Shown here in pieces: positions 44,036-52,555 of a DNA stretch of 64,000 nucleotides. The stretch is from assembly GCF_016125955.1 (NCBI RefSeq), contig NZ_JADEVE010000073.1, positions 1 to 64,000 of the forward strand, in the 5' to 3' direction. Origin of the DNA: Acetomicrobium sp. S15 = DSM 107314. GTDB lineage: Bacteria; Synergistota; Synergistia; Synergistales; Thermosynergistaceae. Under the pieces are notes generated by a model. It did no database searches and had not been told where the DNA came from. It saw nothing but the letters and a program-made list of their open reading frames with translations. Positions within the stretch are counted from its first letter, which is position 1, and every line of letters begins with the position of its first letter. Both the position numbers and the translations under genes were made by a program.

Positions 44036-44583
44036 CCCCTGAGAAGGCGCTTCTGCACGCATGCTGCGCACCCGATGCCATCGTCCCCTGGAGAGTTCTC
44101 GTCGATGAAGGGTTGGACGTCGTTGGATATTTCTACGGTTCCAACATCCACCCGGCGGATGAGTACAGCAAAAGGCGCGAAGCCGTAGAGAGGTTGGCCC
44201 GCGAGATGGGCGGCTCTGTTGTTTTTGCGCCTTACGAACCTGAGACATGGATGGCCAAGGTGCGACATCTGGCTGGCGAGCCCGAGGGTGGGAAGAGGTG
44301 CGCCCTATGTTTTGCCTTGCAGCTCGAATCCGCCCTTGCAGAAGCCCTCATAAGGCGATGTGACGCGATGGCGACAAGCCTTACGGTAAGCCCCCACAAA
44401 GATCCCGATATGATAAACGCCCTTGGGCGTGCGCTATGTCGGGCGGCGGGGATCGAGTGGGTGGATCGAATCTGGCGGAAAGGGGGAGGTTTCGCCCTCT
44501 CCGTCGAAGAGAGCCGTCGCCTTGGACTTTACAGGCAAAAGTATTGCGGCTGCATCTATAGCATTCCAAAGAAAGAGGGATAG
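44032..44583 (+). CDS. queH: Epoxyqueuosine reductase QueH
   Basis: 183 residues with the QueH (DUF208) pattern: LLHACCAPDAIVPWRVL at the N-terminus, FYGSNIHPADEYSKRREAV, GGKRCALCFALQLESAL with a CxxC pair, SLTVSPHKD, and LYRQKYCGCIYS at the end. The conserved cysteines bind an iron-sulfur cluster and metal. QueH carries out the last step of queuosine synthesis in tRNA, as an alternative to QueG. The start is a GTG overlapping the trmI stop, so two tRNA-modification genes are coupled. Confidence 0.9.
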   Translation: MTPEKALLHACCAPDAIVPWRVLVDEGLDVVGYFYGSNIHPADEYSKRREAVERLAREMGGSVVFAPYEPETWMAKVRHLAGEPEGGKRCALCFALQLESALAEALIRRCDAMATSLTVSPHKDPDMINALGRALCRAAGIEWVDRIWRKGGGFALSVEESRRLGLYRQKYCGCIYSIPKKEG

Positions 44584-44586
44584 GCC

Positions 44587-45576
44587 ATGAACGCAAAAAG
44601 GGGCCGTGTCGGCAAGCTGCCGCCTCCGGTCTTGGAGAGATTGGTGTTGGGGTTGCGGGGTTTTGAGAGGCGAGAGGTGATGATCGGTCCCTCTGTAGGC
44701 GAGGACGCGGCCGTCATAGGCTGGCCGGCTGGGAGGTTTTTGCTGGCGGCATCCGATCCGATCGTAGGGGCTAAGGCCGGGGCCGGCAGGCTTTTAGTGC
44801 ACGTGAACGCCAACGACATCGCTGCCAAAGGGGGAGAGCCGGCATATTTTCTGGCCACGTTGATATTCCCATCCTATGGCGACGAGGGCGATATCGCGCT
44901 TCTCATGAAAGAGATGGATGAAGCGTGCCGCGAGATCGGCGTGGCCATAGTCGGTGGACATACAGAGTTCGGCATGGGGTACGAAAAACCGGTGATCGTG
45001 GGTACCATGTTGGGCCAAGGCAGAAGAGTCCTCAGGGCGGAGTCGATAAGGCCTCGCGACGTCATCATCGTCACCAAGCACGTTGGCCTCGAGGGTATGA
45101 CGATATTGGCGAGCGACAGGCCCGATCTTTTAAAGGAGATCTTGAGCGACGAAGAGATGGCAGAGGCGTTGCGCTGGAAGGAAGGGCTTTCAGTCCTTCC
45201 TGAATCACGTCTCTTGAGGGACGTGGCGCGCTTCATGCACGATCCTACAGAGGGGGGCTTTCAGGGCGCCCTTCAGGAGGTGCTGCGCACCGCTCGCCTC
45301 GCCGCCGAAATAGACAGCGATGCTGTGCCGGTTCATCCTATAACGGCTAAGGTCGCATCCCTCCTCGGCTTCGATCCGTTGCGCCTTATATCTTCCGGGG
45401 CGCTCCTTGCGGTCTTGCCGCCGGAGTGCGCTGACGAGGCGATAGCGAGCCTGCGGGCGCAGGGGATAGAGGTGTCCGCCGTCGGCTGCGTTACAGATGA
45501 GGCATATGTGGAGGAAGAGCCGGCACAGGAGGAGCTGTGGCGGCTGCTCGAGCTTCCTGGCGGTGAAAGAGCGTGA
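44587..45576 (+). CDS. AIR-synthase (PurM/HypE-like) family protein of unknown substrate
   Basis: 329 residues with the two-domain PurM/HypE/ThiL-like fold: GPSVGEDAAVIG (N-terminal nucleotide strand), HVNANDIAAKGGEPAYFLAT, VAIVGGHTEFGMG, a second domain starting VIIVTKHVGLEGM, and FMHDPTEGGFQGALQEVL. These are ATP-dependent enzymes that activate an amide or carboxylate. It differs from the hypE at 26.9 kb in lacking the C-terminal cysteine motif, so it is not a second HypE. Close spacing to queH (3 bases) and overlap with the M24 gene suggest co-expression. The reaction is unknown. Confidence 0.8.
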   Translation: MNAKRGRVGKLPPPVLERLVLGLRGFERREVMIGPSVGEDAAVIGWPAGRFLLAASDPIVGAKAGAGRLLVHVNANDIAAKGGEPAYFLATLIFPSYGDEGDIALLMKEMDEACREIGVAIVGGHTEFGMGYEKPVIVGTMLGQGRRVLRAESIRPRDVIIVTKHVGLEGMTILASDRPDLLKEILSDEEMAEALRWKEGLSVLPESRLLRDVARFMHDPTEGGFQGALQEVLRTARLAAEIDSDAVPVHPITAKVASLLGFDPLRLISSGALLAVLPPECADEAIASLRAQGIEVSAVGCVTDEAYVEEEPAQEELWRLLELPGGERA

Positions 45577-46676
45577 CATACCGGCATGCGGCCGAGCGCC
45601 TCGAAGGTTTGCGGGCGCAGCTTCGCGATCAAGTCCTGGATGGCTTTGTGCTATTCGTGACGGAGGGGTCCAATTGGGAGGGGGCCTACTACGTATCGGG
45701 GTTTCGTGGTTCAAGTGCTACCCTCCTCATCACCCACGACGAGGAGATTTTGATCACCGATGGGCGATACACGGTTCAAGCCGAGGAGCAGTCGCGTTTT
45801 AAGGTGGTGGATCAGGGTCAAAGGCAAACCCTGGAAGTATTGAAGGATCTCATTGATGCAAGGCGATTGCGCCGCATAGGCTTCGAGGGGGAGCGCATAA
45901 GCTACGCTCTGTTCAAGAAGCTCGAGGATATGGATGTAAAGTGGATCGATTCCTCGTTCATTATCCCGTCGCTTCGACGGTGCAAGGACCCACTTGAGGT
46001 ATCTTATATCAGAAAGGCCGCCGCTTTTGCCGCATCTGCGCTGGAGGAAGCCCTCGACTCCTTCGTGCCGGGCGATGCGGAAGTGAAGCTTTCTGCGCTT
46101 TTGGAGTTTCGCCTCCGCATGAGTGGGGCCGAAGGGGGATGGAAAAGTCACGAATTCATCGTCGCTTCGGGAGAGCGGAGCGCCCTCCCCCACGGCGCTC
46201 CCACCGACAGGCGCCTGATGCCGGGCGAATGGCTCACATTGGACTACGGCGCCAGATATGAGGGTTACGTGTGCGACATAACGCGCAACGTGGCGGCCAA
46301 AAGGCGCTATGCCTGGGCCTATGACGTTCATAATTTGCTCTCCGAGGCGCAAAAGGCGGCACTCGAAGTGATGAAGCCGAATGTAGCCGCCAGGGATGTC
46401 GACGCTGCTGCGCGAGCCGTTATACAGAGGGCCGGTTTTGGTGCGTATTTTACCCACGGCCTCGGTCACGGCATAGGGCTCGAGTTGCACGAAGCTCCTC
46501 GGCTTTCGCCTAGTTCCGACGACGTCCTCAAAGAAGGCGACGTGGTGACCGTCGAGCCGGGGGTCTACGTTAAGGGGCGAGGGGGGTTGCGCCTGGAAGA
46601 CGATTATTTGATAACGGCCGATGGCTCCATTTGTCTAACGGAAGGAGTCCCAAAGGAGTTCTTTCTCATCGGCTGA
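45573..46676 (+). CDS. Xaa-Pro aminopeptidase-type M24 metallopeptidase
   Basis: 367 residues with an N-terminal creatinase-like domain (about 1-125: YYVSGFRGSSATLLIT, EILITDGRYTVQAEEQ) and a pita-bread catalytic domain. The two-metal ligands are recognisable: Asp in LTLDYGARYEGYVCD and CDITRN, His in HGLGHGIGLELHE, Glu in VTVEPGVYVKG and in GLRLEDDYLIT. It removes N-terminal residues before proline from peptides, fitting a proteolytic amino-acid fermenter. The GTG start overlaps the upstream stop by four bases. Its 3' end overlaps the convergent galE by 11 bases, leaving no room for a terminator. Confidence 0.92.
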   Translation: MTYRHAAERLEGLRAQLRDQVLDGFVLFVTEGSNWEGAYYVSGFRGSSATLLITHDEEILITDGRYTVQAEEQSRFKVVDQGQRQTLEVLKDLIDARRLRRIGFEGERISYALFKKLEDMDVKWIDSSFIIPSLRRCKDPLEVSYIRKAAAFAASALEEALDSFVPGDAEVKLSALLEFRLRMSGAEGGWKSHEFIVASGERSALPHGAPTDRRLMPGEWLTLDYGARYEGYVCDITRNVAAKRRYAWAYDVHNLLSEAQKAALEVMKPNVAARDVDAAARAVIQRAGFGAYFTHGLGHGIGLELHEAPRLSPSSDDVLKEGDVVTVEPGVYVKGRGGLRLEDDYLITADGSICLTEGVPKEFFLIG

Positions 46677-47643
46677 ACCTGCGACGGTGCCATTCCCAGG
46701 CAGTAGCGACGATTTCTTCGAGCTCCGGGTGAGCCCTTCGCCAGCCGAGATCTTTTTGCGCCCTATCTGACGAGGCTACCAACACCGCCGGATCGCCGGG
46801 CCGCCTGGGGCCAGCGCTCGCCGGTATAGGTTTACTCGTAACGCGCCTCGCCACGTCTATAACATCCTTGACGGAATACCCCATGCCGTTGCCCAAGTTG
46901 TAGGCGGAACAACGAGCCTTGCCCTGGATAAGGCTTTTTAGGGCGAGGACGTGCGCGGAGGCGAGGTCCGTGACGTGGATGTAGTCGCGAATGCAGCTGC
47001 CGTCAGGCGTTGGGTAGTCCGTGCCGAAGATCGCGATCTCCTTCCTGCGTCCCAACGCCACGTCCAATACCAAGGGGATGAGGTGAGTCTCTGGATCGTG
47101 ATCCTCGCCGCTTCGGCCTTCGGGATCGGCCCCCGCCGCGTTGAAGTACCTGAGCGAAACGCTGTTGAGCCCGTATGCTTCGTGGTAACGGCGCAGCATC
47201 GACTCTATGAACAGTTTGGTCTCGCCATAGACGTTGGTAGGGCGCAGTTCGTCTTCTTCCGATATGGGCGTTCGCTCCGGCTCTCCATAGACTGCGGCTG
47301 AGGAGGAAAAGACCAGGGCATTCACGCCGCGATCCCGCATGACAGACAGGAGCGAAAGCGTCCCGTTTACGTTAACGTCGTAATAGACTTCAGGCTCTCG
47401 CATTGATTCGCCCACAAGGCTTCTGGCGGCGAAATGGAGAACCGCTTCGATGGGAAAGCGAGCGAAAGCGCTGCCTACCGCTTCGCGGTCGCGGATATCG
47501 CACTGCACGAAGTTGGGCGAAAAGATCAAGTCCTCATGTCCACGGCTCAGGTCGTCCAATACGACTACTTCGTGGCCCATTTCGCGCAGAGACAGCACTA
47601 CGTGGCTTCCTATATAACCCGCGCCTCCGGTTACCAGTATCAT
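46666..47643 (-). CDS. galE: UDP-glucose 4-epimerase
   Basis: 325 residues, an extended short-chain dehydrogenase. NAD motif VTGGAGYIGSHVVLSLRE at the N-terminus, LDDLSRGHEDL, the catalytic Ser in FSSSAAVYGEPE, Tyr/Lys in YGETKLFIES, and the galactose-nucleotide region RYFNAAGADPEG with GSCIRDYIHVTDLA and AYNLGNGMGYSV. It interconverts UDP-glucose and UDP-galactose for surface polysaccharide. It is a single gene by spacing, with dapF upstream on the same strand (82-base gap). Confidence 0.94.
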   Translation of the reverse strand: MILVTGGAGYIGSHVVLSLREMGHEVVVLDDLSRGHEDLIFSPNFVQCDIRDREAVGSAFARFPIEAVLHFAARSLVGESMREPEVYYDVNVNGTLSLLSVMRDRGVNALVFSSSAAVYGEPERTPISEEDELRPTNVYGETKLFIESMLRRYHEAYGLNSVSLRYFNAAGADPEGRSGEDHDPETHLIPLVLDVALGRRKEIAIFGTDYPTPDGSCIRDYIHVTDLASAHVLALKSLIQGKARCSAYNLGNGMGYSVKDVIDVARRVTSKPIPASAGPRRPGDPAVLVASSDRAQKDLGWRRAHPELEEIVATAWEWHRRRFSR

Positions 47644-47725
47644 TTTCCTACCTCGTCTTTCATTTTAATTGATGATCAATGGCCGGCGCAAAAATCCACC
47701 CCATTCGATAGTTGAAGTCAACGAC

Positions 47726-48580
47726 TTAAGGAGTGTCCGCTAAAGCCTCTTCGAAGACCTCAAGCTGAGCTACGAAAGTGGTCTTGCCGGCGAGCGCCGG
47801 GAGCACGCGGCCTTTCTCTAAAAAGGAGAGAGAAACTGTATTTATACCTCCTGGATTGCGGACATCCGTTTTTTCGCCGCTTTTGCCGAGAAGGTGGGAT
47901 ATTATGGCACTGGCCACAGAGCCGGTGCCGCATGAGGAAGTGATAGCTTCGACGCCTCTTTCGTAGGTTATGCAGCAAAGCCCTTCTCCCTCGAGGGCCA
48001 CAAAGTCTACGTTGGTCCCTTGAGGGAAGAGATCCATCCTATAGCGTATCTCCCTTCCTAACCGGGTCAATTCCTCCATCGTCCTCTTTGAGAGATCGTC
48101 CAAGAAGACCACGACGTGGGGGACTCCGACCGCTACGAAAGAATAGCGCAGCTTTAGGCCCACCACTTCGAGCGCTTCGTCGAGGATGACTTGGCTTAAG
48201 TCCACCTCGGGCATTATGAGCGCTACCATCGGAGGGTCGACACAGGCCTTCACGTCTCCGGCGAGCGTTTCAAAGGCTATTTCGCGCGGGGCTATCCCCA
48301 TTTCGAAGGCATATCTGGCGATGCACCTGGCGCCGTTGCCGCACATTTCTCCCTCGGAGCCATCGGAGTTGAAGAGGCGCATCCCGAAATGAAGCCTCGA
48401 GGAAGATTCCATAACCAGGATTCCGTCGGCTCCTAAGGCCTCGCGGCGCCTGCAGAGGGATCGGCTGATCCTCGAAAGCTCCGATGCGGTCCAACGGGAG
48501 CTTCGGTTGTCGATTACTATAAAGTCGTTTCCGTTGCCGTTCAACTTGGCGCACTTGACCACAATATCAGAAGTTAACAT
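47726..48580 (-). CDS. dapF: Diaminopimelate epimerase
   Basis: 284 residues with the two catalytic cysteine motifs of DapF: EMCGNGARCIARYA in the N-terminal half and TSSCGTGSVASAI in the C-terminal half. The N-terminus has the KLNGNGNDFIVIDNRSS segment. It converts LL- to meso-diaminopimelate for lysine and peptidoglycan, complementing murI in this window. The start at ATG 48580 has only a weak ribosome-binding site; alternatives within the first residues (GTG codons) are possible. Confidence 0.94.
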   Translation of the reverse strand: MLTSDIVVKCAKLNGNGNDFIVIDNRSSRWTASELSRISRSLCRRREALGADGILVMESSSRLHFGMRLFNSDGSEGEMCGNGARCIARYAFEMGIAPREIAFETLAGDVKACVDPPMVALIMPEVDLSQVILDEALEVVGLKLRYSFVAVGVPHVVVFLDDLSKRTMEELTRLGREIRYRMDLFPQGTNVDFVALEGEGLCCITYERGVEAITSSCGTGSVASAIISHLLGKSGEKTDVRNPGGINTVSLSFLEKGRVLPALAGKTTFVAQLEVFEEALADTP

Positions 48581-48600
48581 TTTTGTTCATCTTCATGAAA

Positions 48601-48660
48601 GGCTTCATTCATTAGCCCTCGGCGATTGCGAAAACACCGAGGGCTAATGAGAGCGAAGCC
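48601..48660 (-). terminator. Long near-perfect palindrome between the amidohydrolase gene and dapF
   Basis: A 14-bp perfect stem (48609-48622 with 48637-48650) around a 14-base loop is extended by a second pairing of GGCTTC (48601-48606) with GAAGCC (48655-48660). On the minus strand it follows the amidohydrolase stop directly and is followed by TTTCATG. It probably acts as terminator or mRNA end-protector. Confidence 0.6.
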
Positions 48661-50361
48661 TTAGCGAGAATAGAGCACTTCGCCGGCTACGACGGTAAGG
48701 AGCGCGTTAATGTCTTTTATCTCCATTTCCGGGCAGCTCATGTAATCCTTATCTATGACGACGAAGTCGGCCCGTTTGCCCTTTTCTATGGAGCCCAAAG
48801 CGGCTTCTTTGAAGTCGGCGTAGGCCCCCCATATAGTATAAGATTTCAGAGCCTCTTCGCGGGTCATCTTTTCCTCGGGATACCAACCGCCTTGGGGTTG
48901 TCCTTCTGTGTCCATTCGCGTTACGGCAGCGAAGAGGTTTTGATAGGGGTTAACGAGTTCAACCGGCGCGTCTGTGCCGTTCGGAATGATCGAACCGGCG
49001 TTTATCAATTTGCGCCAGGCGTAAGCGCCCTTGATCCTTTCTGGGCCCACACGGGATTCTGCCATGTTTTTATCGGACGTGGCGTGACACGTCTGCATGC
49101 TCGGCAGGACGCCGAGCGCAGCAAAGCGCGGTATATCTTCAAGCGAAATGACCTGCGCGTGTTCGATCCTAAAACGATGGTCCCTCGGCTCGGGAATCTC
49201 GTTGAGAACCCTCTCGTAAACATTTAAAACTTGGTGATTGGCGGCGTCGCCTATAGCATGGGTTGCGGCCTGGAAGCCCGCCTTGCGGGCGGCAAGCACC
49301 ATGGCGTAAAGCGATTCATCGGTTTCGCGGGGGTTACCGAGATGCCCCGGACGGTCTGAATATTCTTCCTTTAGCCATGCGCTGCGAGCGCCTAAGGATC
49401 CGTCGGCGTAGAACTTTAACCCGCCCAACGTGAGGCGGTCGTCGTAAAGCTCCTTTTGCGGGCCCATCTCTAAAAACGGAGCATACGACGCGGCATCGGC
49501 TTTACCGTAACTGCCAGACGCACCATAGGCATAGATGCGGATCTTGAGCTTGCCTTCTTCGTATAGCTCTTTCATCAGATTAAACGTCTCAAGGCTCGTT
49601 CCCATATCGTTGGCGGTCGTAATGCCGTAGGAAAGCAGGTTTTCTTGGGCCGCAAGCAGCGCTCTCCTCTGCTGGTCTTTTGTGAGGGGCGGGATTTTTT
49701 GGCTCACTAACTTCATTGCCGTATCGGTGAGGATCCCGGTAGGTTGGCCTTTTTCGTCGCGATAAATTTCACCGCCCTCTGGATCCGGAGTATCGGCGGT
49801 GATCCCGGCCACTTCAAGGGCTTTGCTGTTGACCCAGGCGGCGTGCCCACAGGTGCGCACTAAATAGACCGGCACGTCTGGGGCTATTGCATCGAGCTCT
49901 GCTCGGGTTGGAAATTGCGGCGGGTTCCAAACCTCCTGGTTCCAGCCCCTTCCCAAAATCCACTCGCCCTTCTCCTTGGCCGAAGGGTAGGCCTTTTTGA
50001 CGGCTTCGAGAATTTCCTCCTTCGGGCGCCAGTGCGCTTGAATTTGCATCTGTAGCGCGCCATAGGAAGCGTAGTGCATGTGAGATTCGATGAGCCCGGG
50101 AAGGACGGTTTTCCCCTCGAGGTCTACGACTTTAGTGTCGCTTCCGATGTAAGCCTTTACTTCCTCATTGCTGCCGACGAAGATAAACTTCCCTTCTTTG
50201 ATGGCTACGGCTTCTGCCTTGGGTATCTGTTCGCTTACGGTATAGAAATTCCCATTGCGGTAAACACTGTCGGCCACTTCGGCAGCGGAGACAGGCAGCT
50301 TGACGAATAAAAGGTTTAAGAAAACCAAAAACGAAACGACTGTCACCCTTAAGCTACGCAT
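48661..50361 (-). CDS. Exported amidohydrolase, YtcJ-like metal-dependent hydrolase
   Basis: About 566 residues with a signal peptide (VTVVSFLVFLNLLFVKLPVS region, cleavage near AEV). The amidohydrolase barrel has LPGLIESHMHYASYG (HxH metal motif), RGWNQEVWNPPQFP, GGLKFYADGSLGARSAWL with the carboxylated-Lys region, THAIGDAANHQVLNVYE and RIEHAQVIS (His ligands) and PNGTDAPVELVNPYQ (catalytic Asp). YtcJ-type enzymes cleave amides, carbamates or formyl groups; the substrate is unknown. Export to the periplasm suggests a scavenging role. Two adjacent ATGs follow AAAGGAGGAAG; the second (50361) has better spacing. Confidence 0.88.
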   Translation of the reverse strand: MRSLRVTVVSFLVFLNLLFVKLPVSAAEVADSVYRNGNFYTVSEQIPKAEAVAIKEGKFIFVGSNEEVKAYIGSDTKVVDLEGKTVLPGLIESHMHYASYGALQMQIQAHWRPKEEILEAVKKAYPSAKEKGEWILGRGWNQEVWNPPQFPTRAELDAIAPDVPVYLVRTCGHAAWVNSKALEVAGITADTPDPEGGEIYRDEKGQPTGILTDTAMKLVSQKIPPLTKDQQRRALLAAQENLLSYGITTANDMGTSLETFNLMKELYEEGKLKIRIYAYGASGSYGKADAASYAPFLEMGPQKELYDDRLTLGGLKFYADGSLGARSAWLKEEYSDRPGHLGNPRETDESLYAMVLAARKAGFQAATHAIGDAANHQVLNVYERVLNEIPEPRDHRFRIEHAQVISLEDIPRFAALGVLPSMQTCHATSDKNMAESRVGPERIKGAYAWRKLINAGSIIPNGTDAPVELVNPYQNLFAAVTRMDTEGQPQGGWYPEEKMTREEALKSYTIWGAYADFKEAALGSIEKGKRADFVVIDKDYMSCPEMEIKDINALLTVVAGEVLYSR

Positions 50362-50499
50362 CATCTTCCTCCTTTTGCAAACGTACGATTTGTCTTTTCC
50401 TTATTGCGACTTGTTAGGGTTTTCGGTTTGTCTTGTTTGTATTTTTCCCCTCGCGCATCACCGCCTCTTTGGAAGAACTTGAAGAGCAGCTAAAACATG

Positions 50500-50524
50500 A
50501 TTGGTTTTTTTACGGTAAACCAAT
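50500..50524 (-). terminator. Weak A/T-rich inverted repeat after the ArsM-like fusion gene
   Basis: ATTGGTTT (50500-50507) and AAACCAAT (50517-50524) with a 9-base loop. On the minus strand it lies about 70 bases past the stop at 50594 and is followed by a short T run (CATGTTTTAG). Low GC makes it a weak candidate. Confidence 0.3.
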
Positions 50525-50593
50525 TTTACCCACTCGCATATAGGTGTCAACGGTATGTTGAATGTGTTGAGTGCTATCTGTGGCGGCAATATC

Positions 50594-51730
50594 CTAAGGC
50601 AAGGACAAACGCATGGCGGTGGCAGATCTTGGGCATGCCCCTTGGAGCTCTTTAGATGCTCGCAATTCCTCGGGCAACTCGCCCCACGAGATCTCCTTAA
50701 AGCCCAGGCGGCTAAAGAAGTCGTTGGCCGTAGTCGTCAATAGATACACTCGCTTTATCTCAGGAAGCTTTGACATAAGGGTGTCGACCAGTCGGCGTCC
50801 CAAACCGCATCCGCGCCACCTGGGGAGCACGACCACCGATCGCAGAAGCGCGTAAACGCCGTATCTTTCCATGCCAGCGATGCCAGCTATTCCCGTATGC
50901 GTTTGTGCTACGATGAAATTGTCTATCCAATCGGCGACGCCGTCGGTGGGGAGGTCCGCCGCCTCGAGGATCCGCAATACAACGGCGAGATCCTCTGGCT
51001 TTGCCTGTCGGATTTCTGCGGCCTCGTCAGGTTTTTTGGGTTTTCTGGCCGTGATCAAGGCGCTGGAGGGTTTTATCGAGACGCTGCCGGCATTGAAGGG
51101 AGAGAGGATCTTTATGTCTATCGCCTCGAATCCCGCCCGTTTCAGGAGCTGTTCGTAATCTCGCACCTCTAATGCACCGCCGAAGCACATAGCCCAGGCT
51201 TCCGGGTCTTTTCTCACTTCCGCCGGCGGGGTTTGAAGCCACACGACGTCGGCTATGACCAGCCTGCCTCCGGGGCGGAGCACCCTCGCTACCCCTTCGA
51301 CGACCGATTCCTTTTTCGAGGCCAGGTTGACTGCGCAGTTCGAGACGACCACGTCCACCGACTCATCCTCCAGAGGGATCTCTTCCATAGAGCCTGTGAG
51401 AAATCGGACGTTCGACACTCCTGCCCTCTTCGCGTTCTCTTCGGCCTTTTTTACCATGGCGGGGGATTGGTCTAACCCAAAAGCAATTGCTGGTTCTATG
51501 CGCCTCGCCAGCGCTATCGTCTCTAAACCTGGTCCGCTGCCCAGGTCTAAAAGGACCTCCCCGGGAAAGAGTTGCACTATCCCGGCTAAATTTGCGCATC
51601 CTAAACCGCTCTCGTTTAGTCCTTGGCCGCACGAGAAGCCTTCACAGCAGGACTTGTCCTTGCCATCCGATTTTGAGGCTATGGCGTCGTAACGACGCTT
51701 TATCTCCTGACTTATCGCTTTTTCCTTCAT
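50594..51730 (-). CDS. Arsenite methyltransferase-like domain fused to an ArsN2-like N-acetyltransferase
   Basis: 378 residues. Residues 1 to about 230 are a SAM methyltransferase of the ArsM type: Cys-rich SCCEGFSCGQ, LGCAN, motif I LLDLGSGPGLETIALA, VVVSNCAVNLASKKESV, LRPGGRLVIADVV and AWAMCFGGALEV, with cysteines where ArsM binds arsenite. Residues about 240-378 are a GNAT domain resembling ArsN2: IRQAKPEDLAVVLRILEAAD, VVLPRWRGCGLGRRLVDTL (acetyl-CoA loop), TTTANDFFSRLGFKEIS and a CPRSATAMRLSL end. Both families belong to arsenic detoxification; the fusion links them in one chain. No arsR, arsB or arsC is adjacent. Activity on arsenic is inferred. Confidence 0.82.
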   Translation of the reverse strand: MKEKAISQEIKRRYDAIASKSDGKDKSCCEGFSCGQGLNESGLGCANLAGIVQLFPGEVLLDLGSGPGLETIALARRIEPAIAFGLDQSPAMVKKAEENAKRAGVSNVRFLTGSMEEIPLEDESVDVVVSNCAVNLASKKESVVEGVARVLRPGGRLVIADVVWLQTPPAEVRKDPEAWAMCFGGALEVRDYEQLLKRAGFEAIDIKILSPFNAGSVSIKPSSALITARKPKKPDEAAEIRQAKPEDLAVVLRILEAADLPTDGVADWIDNFIVAQTHTGIAGIAGMERYGVYALLRSVVVLPRWRGCGLGRRLVDTLMSKLPEIKRVYLLTTTANDFFSRLGFKEISWGELPEELRASKELQGACPRSATAMRLSLP

Positions 51731-51855
51731 AATGCAATGAACCCCCTCGAGGTGAGTGTCATATCCGCTTCTGCTCGCATTTTAGCATAGTTCATGGGGT
51801 TGCTCATATGTCCTTGGTAGCGTAGCGTCCGACGGCTCGGCGGTGGTCGCGCCAG

Positions 51856-51884
51856 TTGCAATGAGATTGACTGGGTGGTATAAT
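51856..51884 (+). promoter_or_regulatory. Strong sigma-70-type promoter of the rimP-nusA-infB operon
   Basis: TTGCAA (51856-51861), exactly 17 bases, TATAAT (51879-51884). The start would be near 51891, giving a leader of about 145 bases that contains the hairpin at 51915-51943. The rest of 51731-51855 holds no supported gene. Confidence 0.7.
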
Positions 51885-51914
51885 TCTATGCAGGAAATGT
51901 ATGAGTGGAGAGTT

Positions 51915-51943
51915 AAGAAGAGTGGGCGTCGCCCACTCTTCTT
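51915..51943 (+). terminator. Leader hairpin/attenuator candidate upstream of rimP
   Basis: A perfect 13-bp stem (51915-51927 with 51931-51943) and 3-base loop, just after the predicted transcription start and about 90 bases before rimP, followed by TGTT. Its position in a nusA operon leader suggests transcription attenuation, possibly NusA autoregulation, though the T tract is poor. Confidence 0.5.
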
Positions 51944-52035
51944 TGTTAGGTGCGCTCGGGATACCTGTGCGGTTAGGGGAGCGGAGCGCTATGATATTTG
52001 AAGGCCGTATATAGCCGGTGCGAGGGTGATGCCTG

Positions 52036-52539
52036 ATGCAGCTGGATGAGGCGACAAGAGGACTTTTGGCCTCGTTGGCCAAAAGGGGCACCGAAGAATT
52101 GGGATACGAGTTTGTGGGCATGGAGATCGTGGTAGAGCAGGGGAGGCCCACGTTGCGCATCTACATAGACAGCTTGGGCGGCATCAACGTAAAGGATTGC
52201 GAGCTGGTATCCAGGAGGATCAGCGCCATCCTCGACGAGGAGGACGACGGCGGCCCGTTCGCTGGGCGCTATTTTCTCGAGGTCAGCTCCCCTGGGATCG
52301 AAAGGCCGCTCTTTTCCGTGGACGACTATCGCCGTTTTGTGAATAAGAAGGTAAGGCTCAAAACTCGCCGACCCGTGGAAGGAAGGCGCAGTTTCACGGG
52401 CTTGCTCGCGGGCGTTACGGATTGCGACGAGATCCTTTTGTCTGCGGATGAGGGCGATCGGGTAACCGTTATCCCCTTTGACCTTATCGACAAAGCTCAC
52501 CTGATTTACGAGGAAGGAGTTCCAAAGAGAAAGAAGTGA
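52036..52539 (+). CDS. rimP: Ribosome maturation factor RimP
   Basis: 167 residues. The N-terminal RimP domain has GYEFVGMEIVVEQGRPTLRI and YIDSLGGINVKDCELVSRR (VDH-like second helix), then FLEVSSPGIERPLFSVDDYR, the family signature, and a C-terminal SH3-like domain (VTVIPFDLIDKAHLIYE). RimP assists 30S subunit assembly. It is first gene of the conserved rimP-nusA-ylxR-infB operon. Confidence 0.95.
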   Translation: MQLDEATRGLLASLAKRGTEELGYEFVGMEIVVEQGRPTLRIYIDSLGGINVKDCELVSRRISAILDEEDDGGPFAGRYFLEVSSPGIERPLFSVDDYRRFVNKKVRLKTRRPVEGRRSFTGLLAGVTDCDEILLSADEGDRVTVIPFDLIDKAHLIYEEGVPKRKK

Positions 52540-52555
52540 GAGGAAAAGCGCTTTT

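Noticed and set aside
44587-45576. Second hypE
   Set aside because: The PurM-like fold is shared, but the C-terminal cysteine needed for carbamoyl dehydration is absent and the neighbours are tRNA-modification genes.
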